DNA of 64,000 bases, from NCBI GenBank assembly GCA_910579205.1, contig CAJTTD010000004.1, positions 1-64,000 of the forward strand. The letters run 5' to 3'. The DNA comes from an uncultured Christensenella sp. GTDB lineage: Bacteria; Bacillota; Clostridia; Christensenellales; Pumilibacteraceae. The notes under the pieces were generated by a model. The model did not search any database. It was not told the origin of the DNA and worked only from the letters and a program-made list of their open reading frames with translations. Positions 33,543-43,800 of the stretch are shown here, piece after piece; the stretch's first letter is position 1; each line of letters begins with the position of its first letter. A program made the translations under genes and the position numbers.

Positions 33543-35223
33543 CAAAATTAAAAAAATAGCGATTTTCGGCGGAAGTTTCGATCCTCCGCATTACGGACAT
33601 GTCGATATCGTAAAAAATCTCGAAAAAACGTTCGATAACGTTATAGTGATGCCGACGTATGCATCTCCGTTTAAATGTGCAGAAGCGACGGACGCAGCTG
33701 TACGGTTCAAGCTGTGCAAAAAACTTTTTTCATCGGAAAAGACCGAAGTAAGCCGCCGTGAGATATCGCGCAAATGCGTAAGTTACAGCGTGGATACCGC
33801 CGCGTATTTCGCGAAAAAAGAAGACGGCGCGCAGTTGTATTGGGTCATAGGCAGCGAAGAACTTAAACGGCTGTGCGAGTGGCACAAGATAGACGAGCTT
33901 AAAACGCTTGTAACGTTTTTTGTAGTACCGCGTCCCGAGTTCGAGATAGACGCAGAGCTTATAAAGACGCTTAAAAAGCGCAAGATCAAGATAAAGATCG
34001 CCAAGTTTAACGGTCTCGATATATCGTCTACGCAAATAAAAATAGACAATGCGTTCGGCATGCATAATAAGTTTGTGCCGAGCGAAGTTTACGGCTACGC
34101 GCGCAAAAACGGTCTGTTCGATCCGTATTCGCATTTGGTGGAAAAACTGAAAGAGCACGGACTGAGCGAACGACGCATAATGCACACGTACAGAACGGCA
34201 TTACGCGGGGCGGAGCTTGCTAAGCTTTACGGCGCATCCGTACACGACGCCGTGGTAGCGTGCATAGTACACGATATAGCCAAAAATGCCGATGTGGACA
34301 AATACAAGGATAAGACGGATATTTCGGCGTTCCCTCCGCCTACCGTGCATTCGCCCATAGGCGCGTATATAGTAAAAAACGAACTCGGTTTATCGGACGA
34401 GATAGCGCATGCCGTATTGACGCACAGCACGGCGGACAGCGACATGAGCGTCCTCGACGAGATAGTGTATCTTGCCGATAAGACGGAGAGCGGACGCAAC
34501 TACGCCTCGTTTGCCCATATGCGGTATTTGTGCGGCATAGACAGACACGTCGCCATGTACGCCGCTCTTCTCGAAATTTCCAAGCTGAGAGAGACCGTAG
34601 ATTGCGCGTACACATCGCGCGCGTTGGAATACTACGGAAAGCTGTGTTCGGGTAGGGAGATACCCAAGATACCGAACGACGATCGCGCGTCTTCTAATAT
34701 TGCCGACAGATCGGCGACTCTTCCCGTCGTTAGGAAAAAGGGCGAGATAAGCGCCGCCAAGTCCAAGGCGGTGCGCACTGTGCCGGATAAATCGGTACGC
34801 GCAGTGCAAGATAAGTCCGTTTCGGCGCATTTTACAAACGCACGTAAAAACAACGAAGACGCTTCGGATAAACATATAGACGAAGTAAAGGACATAGCGT
34901 TTACCGTAGCCAAGGAATTGTCCGACCACAAAGCGCGCGACATAGATGTAATAGACCTTGTAGGTAAAACCATAGTCGCCGATTATTTTGTCATAGCGTC
35001 CGCATCGTCAACAACGGCGGTAAAAGCGCTTTACGGGTATGTGGAAGATAAGCTGACAAAAAAATTCGGCATAGATCCCAACAAGCGCGATCTGAACAGC
35101 GATTGGGTCGCTTTGGATTACGGCTCCGTAATAGTTCATATTTTTACCGACAAGACGCGCGAATTTTACAACATCGAGCGGTTGTGGTCGGACGGTGATA
35201 ACGTAACGCGCTACGGAGAATAG
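33532..35223 (+). CDS. NadD-YqeK-RsfS triple fusion
   Basis: 563 residues in one frame, starting inside the end of obg. Residues 8-195 are nicotinate-nucleotide adenylyltransferase (GGSFDPPHYGH at 13-23 with the HxGH motif, ISST at 164-167), for NAD synthesis. Residues 205-370 are a YqeK-type HD domain (H218, HD at 247-248, H273, H298, D316); YqeK hydrolyses Ap4A to ADP as I recall. Residues 448-560 are RsfS (DWVALDYGSVIVHIF, EFYNIERLW), which silences ribosomes by binding L14. A linker at 380-445 is low-complexity with a short repeat (VPDKSVRA / VQDKSVSA). In most Bacillota these are three adjacent genes in this same order after obg. Confidence 0.92.
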   Translation: MKNDKIKKIAIFGGSFDPPHYGHVDIVKNLEKTFDNVIVMPTYASPFKCAEATDAAVRFKLCKKLFSSEKTEVSRREISRKCVSYSVDTAAYFAKKEDGAQLYWVIGSEELKRLCEWHKIDELKTLVTFFVVPRPEFEIDAELIKTLKKRKIKIKIAKFNGLDISSTQIKIDNAFGMHNKFVPSEVYGYARKNGLFDPYSHLVEKLKEHGLSERRIMHTYRTALRGAELAKLYGASVHDAVVACIVHDIAKNADVDKYKDKTDISAFPPPTVHSPIGAYIVKNELGLSDEIAHAVLTHSTADSDMSVLDEIVYLADKTESGRNYASFAHMRYLCGIDRHVAMYAALLEISKLRETVDCAYTSRALEYYGKLCSGREIPKIPNDDRASSNIADRSATLPVVRKKGEISAAKSKAVRTVPDKSVRAVQDKSVSAHFTNARKNNEDASDKHIDEVKDIAFTVAKELSDHKARDIDVIDLVGKTIVADYFVIASASSTTAVKALYGYVEDKLTKKFGIDPNKRDLNSDWVALDYGSVIVHIFTDKTREFYNIERLWSDGDNVTRYGE

Positions 35224-35224
35224 G

Positions 35225-36112
35225 ATGTACTTTGAAGTAGATATCATAAAAGCGTTACAAACTCTGTCAACTCCTTTTGTCGATATCCTTAATCACGGGT
35301 TGTCTTTTTTCGGCACGGAAATTATGTTCATGATAGTCGCCGCACTGTTGTATTGGTGCGTCGATAAAGCTTACGCTCATAGATTTTTTAACGTCTACAT
35401 ATTGGGCGTGGCGGTAACTAACGTATTAAAGTCGTGTTTCAAGCGTCCGCGCCCGTTCAACGCGTATGCGGGCGAAATAAAGAGCATAGGCGATCCCGAA
35501 ACGACTTTTTCGTTCCCGTCGGGACATACGGAGAGCATTGCGTCTATATCCACTCTGCTTACCGCCAAGTACGGAAAAAAACACAAAGCCGTGCCTATAG
35601 TGTTTGCGGTGCTTACTGTACTCGTGATGCTGTCTCGAATGTATCTCGGTCAACATTATTTATCCGACGTGTTCTGCGGTCTGACGGTGGGCGTATTTTG
35701 CGCACTGGTATTCGACATGCTGTTGTCGTTGTTTAAGGACAAAGAAGAATGGTTCGCGCCCGTCGCGTTGGTCGTTACGGCGGTCATAATAGCCGTTCTT
35801 GCGGGGCTTAAAATTTTGGACAGCGCGAGCGGCGGAGATATACTCAAGGGTTTGGGCGCTTTTGCGGCTTTCGACATAGGCTATTTTATAGAAAAACGTT
35901 ATGTCAAGTACGACGTAAAGGCTAATCGCAAGTGGTATGCTTACGTGATAAGAATGGTGTTGGGGCTGGGCGTTACTCTTGCCGTGCAGCAGACTTTTAA
36001 GCTGTTTTTGCCGCAGCGTATCCCCATGCTGTATTGTTTTTTGAGATATTTCGTAATGGCGTTTTGGGTAGCTCTTATAGCGCCGCTGCTGTTTAAGGGG
36101 CTTAAGATATAA
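35225..36112 (+). CDS. PAP2 family membrane phosphatase
   Basis: 295 residues with about seven membrane segments. The three PAP2 motifs are present: KSCFKRPRPF near residue 76, PSGHTES near 98 with the acid-base His, and SRMYLGQHYLSDV near 138 with the nucleophile His. Such enzymes dephosphorylate lipid phosphates; undecaprenyl pyrophosphate recycling is a likely role but not proven. The start follows the upstream stop by one base. Confidence 0.9.
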   Translation: MYFEVDIIKALQTLSTPFVDILNHGLSFFGTEIMFMIVAALLYWCVDKAYAHRFFNVYILGVAVTNVLKSCFKRPRPFNAYAGEIKSIGDPETTFSFPSGHTESIASISTLLTAKYGKKHKAVPIVFAVLTVLVMLSRMYLGQHYLSDVFCGLTVGVFCALVFDMLLSLFKDKEEWFAPVALVVTAVIIAVLAGLKILDSASGGDILKGLGAFAAFDIGYFIEKRYVKYDVKANRKWYAYVIRMVLGLGVTLAVQQTFKLFLPQRIPMLYCFLRYFVMAFWVALIAPLLFKGLKI

Positions 36113-36540
36113 TGGGTAAGCGCGTGGAAAAATATATTGTCAAAACGCCCGACGAAATGCAGCGTTTGGGCGCGTCGCTTGCCGATACGCTTTCGGGCGG
36201 CGATATTATACTGCTCGACGGCGAACTCGGCGCGGGCAAGACTGTGTTTTGCAAAGGTTTGGCAAAGGGCTTGGACGTTAACGCGACCGTGCTGTCTCCG
36301 ACGTTTACGTTGATGAACGAATATTTCGGCAGAGTTAAATTCTGTCATTTCGACGCATACCGTCTTGCGGACGAGGACGAAGCGATAGGCGCGGGGCTAT
36401 CTGACTTTTTCGGCGCTTCCGACCGCATATGCGCGGTGGAATGGTGGGAGAATATAGCGGGGCTTTTCGACGGATACGATACCGTTAAGATCGGTATCGC
36501 AAAGCTCGGCGATCATAGGGAGGTTACCGTGGAGAGATGA
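36112..36540 (+). CDS. tsaE: tRNA threonylcarbamoyladenosine biosynthesis ATPase TsaE
   Basis: 142 residues. The P-loop GELGAGKT lies at 37-44, SPTFTLMNEY near 64 and HFDAYRL near 80, then the EWWEN segment. TsaE binds ATP and resets the TsaB-TsaD complex that makes t6A37 in ANN-decoding tRNAs. It overlaps the PAP2 stop by one base and tsaB by four. Confidence 0.96.
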   Translation: MGKRVEKYIVKTPDEMQRLGASLADTLSGGDIILLDGELGAGKTVFCKGLAKGLDVNATVLSPTFTLMNEYFGRVKFCHFDAYRLADEDEAIGAGLSDFFGASDRICAVEWWENIAGLFDGYDTVKIGIAKLGDHREVTVER

Positions 36541-37154
36541 ATATTCTTTTTATCGATACTGCGGAAGGCACGTGCGCTTTGTTGCTTGTCGGCGACAGGG
36601 CGTATTACGACGAAAACTTGAGCAATGCCGGGTCGGAAACGCTTATGCCCATGATCGACAGGCTGCTAAAACGCGCGGATTTATCGGTCGATAAGATAGA
36701 TAAATTCGGAGCGTGTATCGGTCCGGGTTCGTTTACGGGACTGCGCGTCGGTCTGACTACTGTCAAGACTCTTTGCTACGCGCTCGGCAAGCCGTGTTTT
36801 GCTGTAAACAAACTGAGACTGAATTCATATAATAACAGTAACGGCAAAGTCATATCCATAGCGGACGCAGGCAACAAAGTGTGTTATATTGCGCGTTACG
36901 ACGGTCAGATCGAGACCGAAGCGGCGCGGTGCGTAACTTTAGCGGACGCGATGAATGCCGTGAGCCGATATCCCGATCATGCAGTATCTACGGATATCAA
37001 GTTATCTAAAACGTTTGACGGAACGGTGGGCGCGGGCGAAAAAGAGCTTAGGCTTGCAATAGAACGGCATGCGGACGATACTGTGTCTTACAACGAGCTC
37101 GAGCCGTTGTACATAAGAAAAGCGCAGCCGGAACGCGGAGAAGGCGATCTGTGA
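36537..37154 (+). CDS. tsaB: t6A biosynthesis scaffold TsaB
   Basis: 205 residues of the ASKHA fold. ILFIDTAEG at the start and CIGPGSFTGLRVGLTTVKTL near residue 62 are the family marks. TsaB has no catalysis of its own and supports TsaD. Start overlaps tsaE (ATGA). The tsaE-tsaB-rimI order is typical; tsaD itself is not within the next genes. Confidence 0.95.
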   Translation: MNILFIDTAEGTCALLLVGDRAYYDENLSNAGSETLMPMIDRLLKRADLSVDKIDKFGACIGPGSFTGLRVGLTTVKTLCYALGKPCFAVNKLRLNSYNNSNGKVISIADAGNKVCYIARYDGQIETEAARCVTLADAMNAVSRYPDHAVSTDIKLSKTFDGTVGAGEKELRLAIERHADDTVSYNELEPLYIRKAQPERGEGDL

Positions 37155-37582
37155 TAACAGTTCGAAGAGCCGTTTTGTCCGACGCTTGCGAGGTCGCGCG
37201 TATGGAGCGCGAGTATATAGACTGTCCGTGGTCGTCAGATCAAATACGCCGAGAAATAGATAGTGCGGACGCTGTATTTTTAGTCGCGGAAACGGATGGG
37301 CGCGTAGTCGGTTATCTTTCGGGCGCGTTCGCCGCCGACGAATGCGAGATATCCAATATCGCCGTCGAATCGTCTCATAGACGACAAGGCATAGGTTCGG
37401 CGCTGTTCGACGCGTTTATGTCGGCAGCCGTCGAGCGCGGCGCGAAGTACTTGTTTTTGCTGGTGCGCGACGGCAATATCGCCGCGACCGAGCTATACAA
37501 AAGCATAGGGTTTTCGGCAGTCGGAAGACGGCACGGATATTACGGCGACTGCGACGCGGTAATAATGTCGCGGAATATATGA
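37151..37582 (+). CDS. rimI: Ribosomal protein alanine acetyltransferase RimI
   Basis: 143 residues, GNAT fold. ISNIAVESSHRRQGIGSALF binds acetyl-CoA; ATELYKSIGFSAVGRRHGYY is the RimI-specific end with the conserved Tyr. It acetylates the N-terminus of ribosomal protein S18 in other bacteria. GTG start overlapping tsaB by four bases. tsaD often follows rimI but does not here. Confidence 0.92.
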   Translation: MITVRRAVLSDACEVARMEREYIDCPWSSDQIRREIDSADAVFLVAETDGRVVGYLSGAFAADECEISNIAVESSHRRQGIGSALFDAFMSAAVERGAKYLFLLVRDGNIAATELYKSIGFSAVGRRHGYYGDCDAVIMSRNI

Positions 37583-37597
37583 TATCTCGGAGGGCTC

Positions 37598-38347
37598 ATG
37601 GTCGAAAACACAGACGGCACGCGGTACGAGTACGAGACAAATTTGGAGAGCGGATCAATGCAAAACCGCGCCGATGACAGCGGTGCGGTTATTTTGTTTT
37701 TGCACGGTTGGGGCGGCGATCTGCGTTCGTTTGCGGGAATATATTCGGAGGTGTGCGGCTGGGGCTTTAAAGCGGTCAATTTGTCGTTTCCTCCCGTTGT
37801 GCCACCGCAATGGGGCGTTTACGACTACGCGGCTTACGTACACGCATTTTTAAAGCTAAAGGGCATACGAGATCCCGTTATAGTAGGGCACAGCTTCGGC
37901 GGCAGAGTGGGCATTATTCTTGCGTCCCAAGGCGTATGCTCAAAACTTGTGCTTGTAGACAGCGCGGGAGCGAGACCGAAGTTTTCGCTCGCGAAAAAAA
38001 TTAAAATAGCGCGGTATAAGAGACGGGTCAAACTCGGAAAACCGCTTGACGGTTTCGGCTCGATAGATTATAATAATGTAGGTAAAGAAATGCGCGGCGT
38101 GTTTGTACGCATAGTAAATACGCATTTGGATAAGCTTTTGCCGTATATAAAATGTCCGACGCTCGTTTTTTGGGGCGAGCGCGATAAGGACACTCCGCCG
38201 TACATGGCGCGGCGCATTGCGCGCAAAGTCAAGCGATGCGAGCTTGTAATGACGGACGGCGGACATTACAGTTATATCGATTGCAAGTATAAATTTTTGC
38301 GCAGTCTTAGATCGTTCATATCGGATGGCGCGGACTTGCGGTCTTAG
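37598..38347 (+). CDS. Alpha/beta hydrolase
   Basis: 249 residues with SD CGGAGGG. Nucleophile S99 in VGHSFGGRVG, oxyanion HGWGGD near 36, acid in WGERDKDTPP and base in DGGHYSYI near the C-terminus give a full catalytic triad. The substrate cannot be inferred; membership in the operon between rimI and a cell-wall ligase might hint at lipid or cell-wall esters. No signal peptide, so cytoplasmic. Confidence 0.88.
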   Translation: MVENTDGTRYEYETNLESGSMQNRADDSGAVILFLHGWGGDLRSFAGIYSEVCGWGFKAVNLSFPPVVPPQWGVYDYAAYVHAFLKLKGIRDPVIVGHSFGGRVGIILASQGVCSKLVLVDSAGARPKFSLAKKIKIARYKRRVKLGKPLDGFGSIDYNNVGKEMRGVFVRIVNTHLDKLLPYIKCPTLVFWGERDKDTPPYMARRIARKVKRCELVMTDGGHYSYIDCKYKFLRSLRSFISDGADLRS

Positions 38348-38373
38348 GCAGTCGAACGTTTTGCGAGGTGGGT

Positions 38374-39948
38374 ATGGATTATTACATTTCCGTAGGGGCA
38401 TTAGCGGTAGCGGCAATATTGTCTTGCTTTATCAGCTTGCCTATATTCAAAATATTGCAGTTATCGGGCTATAAAGCAAGCGGCTTGACGGCTTGGTGGA
38501 AGTCTACGCATTTCGATACGCTCATAAGATACGCGGCTCTCACTCTTATGGGCTTTGTAGCGGCTATAGTTTACGTGTGCTGTTTTCCTTTTGATTATGC
38601 AAAGTATTGCGCCGTGTTTGTCTATGTTATAGTGCAAGGCGTATTTGCTTACGCGATGTTAAAAAAGAACAATGCGTCGGTAAAGCTCACGGGACGCATG
38701 GTCCGTCTGATGATCTGCGATCTTGTCTTGATGACGGCGTTGACTGCGGGCATTGCGTGGGCTGTATATTATTCGTGTTACTGCCAAACAGTGGTCGCCG
38801 CGCTCGGCATACTGTCGCCGTTTGTTGCGGTCGCGGCTAATACTATCATGAAGCCGATAGAAAGCCTAAACAACTTGCGTTACGTTCGCCGCGCCAAGAC
38901 CAAGCTCAAAGCCGCAGAGCCTATCGTAGTGGGCGTTACGGGCAGTTACGGCAAGACCACGGCTAAAAATTTGTTGCGCGCCATGTTGGAGACCAAGTAC
39001 AGCGTTTTGGCGACGCCCGGCAGTTACAACACTCCCATGGGCGTGTGCAAGACTGTAAACGTAAGCCTTGACGGTCAGGACGTTTTTATAGCCGAGCTCG
39101 GCGCGAGATATATAGGTGATATAAAACAGCTTTGCGGCATCGTCGCGCCCAAGTACGGCATTATAACAGCGATCGGGGATATGCATATAGCTACGCTTAA
39201 AAACAGAGAAGGCGTTGCAAAAGTAAAATTCGAGCTGGCGCAGAGTTTGCCGACCGACGGCATGCTCGCGCTTAACGGTTATAATTCCGATTGCGCCGCG
39301 CTGTTCGAGCGCGAAACGGCGTGTCGTAAAACATTGACGGGCGAAGGGTGTGATGTTCGCTACGACAATGTAAAAATCGACGGCAACGGAACGACTTTCG
39401 ATCTTTATATAGGACAACAAAAGACCACGGTTACTACGAAACTGCTCGGCATGCATATAGCGGAATTGACGTGCGTTTGCGCCGCTATAGCGCATGAGCT
39501 GGGTGTATCGCTTGAGCAGATAGCGTCGGCTGTAAGCGGCGCGGAAACGGTGGAGCACAGACTGCAGTTGGTGCCGTCTGCGGCGGGTATAGTCGTTATA
39601 GACGACGCGTACAACTCCAATCCAGTCGGAGCAAAAAACGCGCTCGATGTTTTGGCGTGTTTCGACGGGTATACCAAAATAGCGATCACGCCCGGTTTTG
39701 TCGAGTTGGGCGCTATAGAAAAGGAATGCAATACCGAGCTCGGCAAGCAGATAGCGGCGGTGTGCGACCGCGCGTATCTCATAGGCTCGCGAGCGGCGGA
39801 TATCAAGGCGGGCGCAGTTGCGGGCGGCATGGACGAGTGTAACATATCGTTATTCGGGTCGCGCGACGAAGCGGTGGAACACTTAAAATCGGTGGACGGA
39901 CAGAAAGCCGTTCTGTTTGAAAACGATCTGCCAGATAATATAAAATAA
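38374..39948 (+). CDS. murF: MurF-type Mur ligase with N-terminal membrane domain
   Basis: 524 residues. The first 160 residues hold about five membrane segments, an addition absent from classical soluble MurF. The Mur ligase core follows: P-loop GVTGSYGKTT at 187-196, AELGARYIGDIKQLC near 245, and DDAYNSNPVGAKNAL near 413, which is the MurF-type pattern. MurF adds D-Ala-D-Ala to UDP-MurNAc-tripeptide. Start at the ATG behind GCGAGGTGGG; an in-frame GTG lies two codons earlier. Anchoring at the membrane may place it with lipid-linked cell-wall steps. Confidence 0.85.
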   Translation: MDYYISVGALAVAAILSCFISLPIFKILQLSGYKASGLTAWWKSTHFDTLIRYAALTLMGFVAAIVYVCCFPFDYAKYCAVFVYVIVQGVFAYAMLKKNNASVKLTGRMVRLMICDLVLMTALTAGIAWAVYYSCYCQTVVAALGILSPFVAVAANTIMKPIESLNNLRYVRRAKTKLKAAEPIVVGVTGSYGKTTAKNLLRAMLETKYSVLATPGSYNTPMGVCKTVNVSLDGQDVFIAELGARYIGDIKQLCGIVAPKYGIITAIGDMHIATLKNREGVAKVKFELAQSLPTDGMLALNGYNSDCAALFERETACRKTLTGEGCDVRYDNVKIDGNGTTFDLYIGQQKTTVTTKLLGMHIAELTCVCAAIAHELGVSLEQIASAVSGAETVEHRLQLVPSAAGIVVIDDAYNSNPVGAKNALDVLACFDGYTKIAITPGFVELGAIEKECNTELGKQIAAVCDRAYLIGSRAADIKAGAVAGGMDECNISLFGSRDEAVEHLKSVDGQKAVLFENDLPDNIK

Positions 39949-39975
39949 AACTGTAAGTTTAAAGAAGGTCAACGC

Positions 39976-40695
39976 ATGAAAAGAACGGTTCTCATTACGG
40001 GCGGCGCGCGCGGTATAGGCAGACAGATAGCCATTGATTTCGGCAATGCGGGCTACAACGTGATAATCAATTATAACAGATCGGAAAAGCAAGCTATGGA
40101 GCTTGTAAACGAACTCAACGCTCGCGAAATAGCTTGCCAAGCCATTCAAGCCGATGTATCAGACTCCGAACAAGTTAAGAGAATGGCGGAGTCCGTGGCT
40201 TTCGGGCATGTGGATACGCTGGTGAACAATGCCGGCGTCGCGCACTTCGGACTGTTGCAAAACGACAGCGAACAAGACTTCGACAGAGTGATAAACGTCG
40301 ATCTAAAGGGCGTATGGTTGGTAACGCGCGCATTTTTGCCCGCAATGATCCAAAACGGATTCGGGCGCATCATAAACATCAGTTCGTTTTGGTCGGAACG
40401 CGGCTCGAGTATGGAGACGGTGTATACTGCCGCCAAAGCGGGCGTAAACGGCATGACAAAGGCGTTGTCGCGCGAAGTGGGCGAGTACGTTACAGTCAAC
40501 GCAATAGTTGCGGGCTTGATAGCGACGGACATGAACGACCCCGTACCGCCCGATGCTCTGTTCCGCATAGTGGATAACACCCCCGTTCGTAGGATAGGCA
40601 CGCCGAGCGACATAAGCCATGCGGCGCTGTTTTTGGCGGACGAAAAGTCGTCTTTTATCAACGGGGCGCTTCTTCATGTAGACGGCGGTTATTGA
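39976..40695 (+). CDS. SDR-family oxidoreductase (FabG-like)
   Basis: 239 residues. NAD(P)-binding TGGARGIG near residue 8, NNAG at 84-87, and the catalytic set S136, Y150, K154 (SSF...VYTAAK) are all in place. FabG-like enzymes reduce 3-oxoacyl-ACP; others act on sugars or alcohols. Its site after murF gives no firm hint. SD AAGAAGG upstream. A terminator at 40755 closes the long operon. Confidence 0.87.
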   Translation: MKRTVLITGGARGIGRQIAIDFGNAGYNVIINYNRSEKQAMELVNELNAREIACQAIQADVSDSEQVKRMAESVAFGHVDTLVNNAGVAHFGLLQNDSEQDFDRVINVDLKGVWLVTRAFLPAMIQNGFGRIINISSFWSERGSSMETVYTAAKAGVNGMTKALSREVGEYVTVNAIVAGLIATDMNDPVPPDALFRIVDNTPVRRIGTPSDISHAALFLADEKSSFINGALLHVDGGY

Positions 40696-40754
40696 AAACG
40701 TTACGTTCCGCGGCACGAATAAGTAGAGCAAATATAAACAAAAAACAGAATAGT

Positions 40755-40792
40755 AAAACGGCGACTGTGTTATCACAGCCGCCGTTGTTTTA
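40755..40792. terminator. Bidirectional terminator between the SDR gene and the surface-protein gene
   Basis: 13-bp stem with one mismatch: AACGGCGACTGTG (40757-40769) / CACAGCCGCCGTT (40774-40786), TTAT loop, then GTTTTAT. Placed between two convergent genes. Confidence 0.8.
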
Positions 40793-40802
40793 TAGGCAAT
40801 TA

Positions 40803-43800
40803 TCAATCGTTCAGATCGTCCGCGCCGCCATCTTTGCTTTCGGCTTTGTCGTCCGCGGTGGTTTTGTCTTTGTCGGACTCTTCGGTTTCGTCCGCGGAGC
40901 TTTCTTCGGCTTCGTCGGTTGTCGCTTCGTCGTCGGTTTGTTCCGCTACGCCGACGCCGTCGTAGGTATCGGCTTCGTCGGACAATTCGCGCGCGTCATT
41001 GTCTTCTTTAACGTCGCTGTCTTTAAGGTCGTCGAGCGCTTTGGCGACATTGGCGCGGTCGTAATCGGAAGTGTACACCGTTTTCTTTTTGCGCTTTGCA
41101 CGATCGCGCAAGCGCACCGCCAAAATTATTATTATACCCGCAACCAAGCATGCACTGAACAATACAGTAGGGATGATCCACCAAGATATGCTGTTTTTGA
41201 CAGCTTCCGTATCGCTGCCGTCGTCGTCGCTTGCCGTTTCGGACAGAGACACCGCTTTTTCGTAATCGCCGTCGAGCGCCTTTTCCGCGTCTTCGTAAGT
41301 CGTGTTGTTGATGGAAGTGAGCTTAACGTTGCCTACTATCAAACGACCTTGTATATAACTCGATCTGTCGTCGCCGCCGAACTTGATATTAAGACCGATC
41401 TCGCCGCCGTTGCTGCCCGTGCTTATATAGAACGTATAGGTCTTGAAAGTTTCGTAGTCGCGGCTGTCCTCGTTGTTTTTATCTACGAGCGTCGTTGTAT
41501 CCTTGATGTTTTCAAAAGATTCGTTGACTGTTCCCGTAAGATTGATGCTCGCGCCCACCGACGTTTTATTGTTGCGGATCTCGTCGCTTACTCGTACCTT
41601 GACTGTAACGTCGAGGCGGTAATAGGTGTTGGCTACGAGCGAGATCGTGTTGCCGTACGTGTAAGTGGTGCTGTTTTCCGCCGTGTTGTGGATGTACAGC
41701 ATGTTGCCCGATTGATCCTTCTTGTCAAAGCCGTCGTAGATCACAAGGTCTTTCATGTGATCGGAATTGAAAAGCCCGCTTTCTACGCTGTTGTTTTTGC
41801 TCGATATCGACCATTGATAGGGAACACCCAAGCCGCTTTGAGCGTAATACGAATACGCGTCGAAGTAGTCGAGCGTGGGCGCGCTGAACGAGTACATGGC
41901 GTAGTCGAGCGCCTTGACCGCCGCGGGGCTGTTGAGCTTGGACAAATACTCGGCGAGTTTTTGTTCGTACTCTACTGCGACCGTGGTGTCTTCGCTTGCG
42001 GCAGTCCACTCTTCGAGCGCGACCGATTTAACGTAAACATTGCCGTCGGACAGTTTCTGTTTGTTGTCTTTGCGGTCGTTGAGACCGAGCCAAACTTCTA
42101 TGTTCACCGTTTTATCGGAGAGCGGAGCATTGATATAGAAAGTATACGTCCTGAAGCTGTCGAACGTATTTGTGATGTTTTCTATAGTCGCTACTACGTC
42201 GCCGTCCGTCGTTCTGAGCACGAGAGACGCGCCGTAGCCGCCGTTAGTAACGCCTTTTACCGCCATATCGACATTTATGCGGTAAGCCTTGTCTGTGGAA
42301 AGCGTTATAGACGGAGAGCGATAGCAGAACGCCGTCTTTTCGGTAGAGGAGAGCAATAGCGTGTTGTAAAGCGGACCGTTGACAAACGTCGCGGGGTTGA
42401 CCGCGTTGTTTATCGCGCCGCTTGACGATATCTTATCGAATGTAGCCGAGTCAACGGGTACTATGCCGTATACGGCTTTGTCTGTATTTACTTCGGCTAT
42501 AGAAAAACCTTTGGACGCCGCCGTGCTTGCAGTGTAGTACGACCATTCGGCTGCGGGGAGGGGATATTTGAATTCTTCGTAATCGCCCACGGATAAGAAA
42601 TTGCCGTTAGCCACGCCCGTATCCGTCGCGCTTTTATCCAAAGAAAGTACGTTGCTGCCGTCTGCTGCCGTCATGTCTTTGAACTCGTTGTACGACAGTT
42701 CGGTGAACGTTACGTTGTCGAACATAGCGATACCTTTGGACTGTGCGTCGGGCGCGCCCAGCCAAAACTCAAAATGAACGTTAAGATCGGATATTACAGA
42801 GCCTTTTATATAAACTACGTGTTCTTTCCAACCGTAATGCGCTGCGTCTTCCGCATCGCCTTCGAGATTGTTATACCACTGATCGAGCTTGTTGTCCGTT
42901 TCCGTGTTGTTGGACTGACCTTTGACCCCTATGGAAATACCGTTGCCGCCGTCAATACCGTCGCCCTTGACCCATACGCCCATGCGGTAATACTTAAAGC
43001 GTTCTATGGTAACTTCGGGGGAGGCTACGCCGCGCGCCGCAGCGCCGAATTTCTTTGTGGATCTGTCGTAAGTGTTTATCAATAAAATATTGCCGTTTTG
43101 ACCGACAAACATATCGTTGCCGATCATAGAGTCTTCCGCTTTTCCGAGCGGCGCCCACGGATTTTTCGTGAATCCGTATACGTTGTTTTCAAGATCGCCG
43201 ATGATCGTGTGAGACTCGTAGAATGTTACGGTGGAGTGTCCGGTGTACGCTATATCATCATCGTCGTCGCCGTACGAGGCGTTTACGTTCCACAGCTCGG
43301 TATTGTCGGAAAACGTGCCGATCTCTACCGCATCGCCGTTATTTTCCGTCGTAAGATAATCTGCGTTGAACAGATCGATGGCTTTGCTCGTGCCTTTGCT
43401 GTCTACGTACACATTGTCGCGATCGGTCGCCGTAAAGCCTTCCGTTTCGAATGCGAAGTCATACGCCGATATGCGATCGGCTTTTACGGTATCGAAAAAT
43501 GCGTAACCTTTGGCTGCGCGCGGCACAATGTCCGAATCTTCGTCTTTGTTTTCGAGCGCGTCGCCCAAGCCGAGCGAAAGAGTTACCGTGCTCGAAAGGG
43601 AAGAAGAAGTGCGCACGTATATGGTGTAATTTTTCCAACCGTATTTATTGTCTTTATCGAATACGAGTTTGCCGCTATCGTCTATGCAGTCTTTTGCCGT
43701 GTTGATGTTGATGAACGAGCAGTTTTGACCGAGACCGTTGAGCTTTATCGTCGCGCCCGTGTCGGGTGCGAAGTTGCCCGTTTTTACCCACGCCGATACG

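Noticed and set aside
40692..42359. Open frame of 555 codons on the plus strand.
   Set aside because: It lies fully antisense to the 1164-residue surface protein, which has signal peptide, modules and membrane helix. The plus-strand product is a low-complexity V/R/F-rich shadow.
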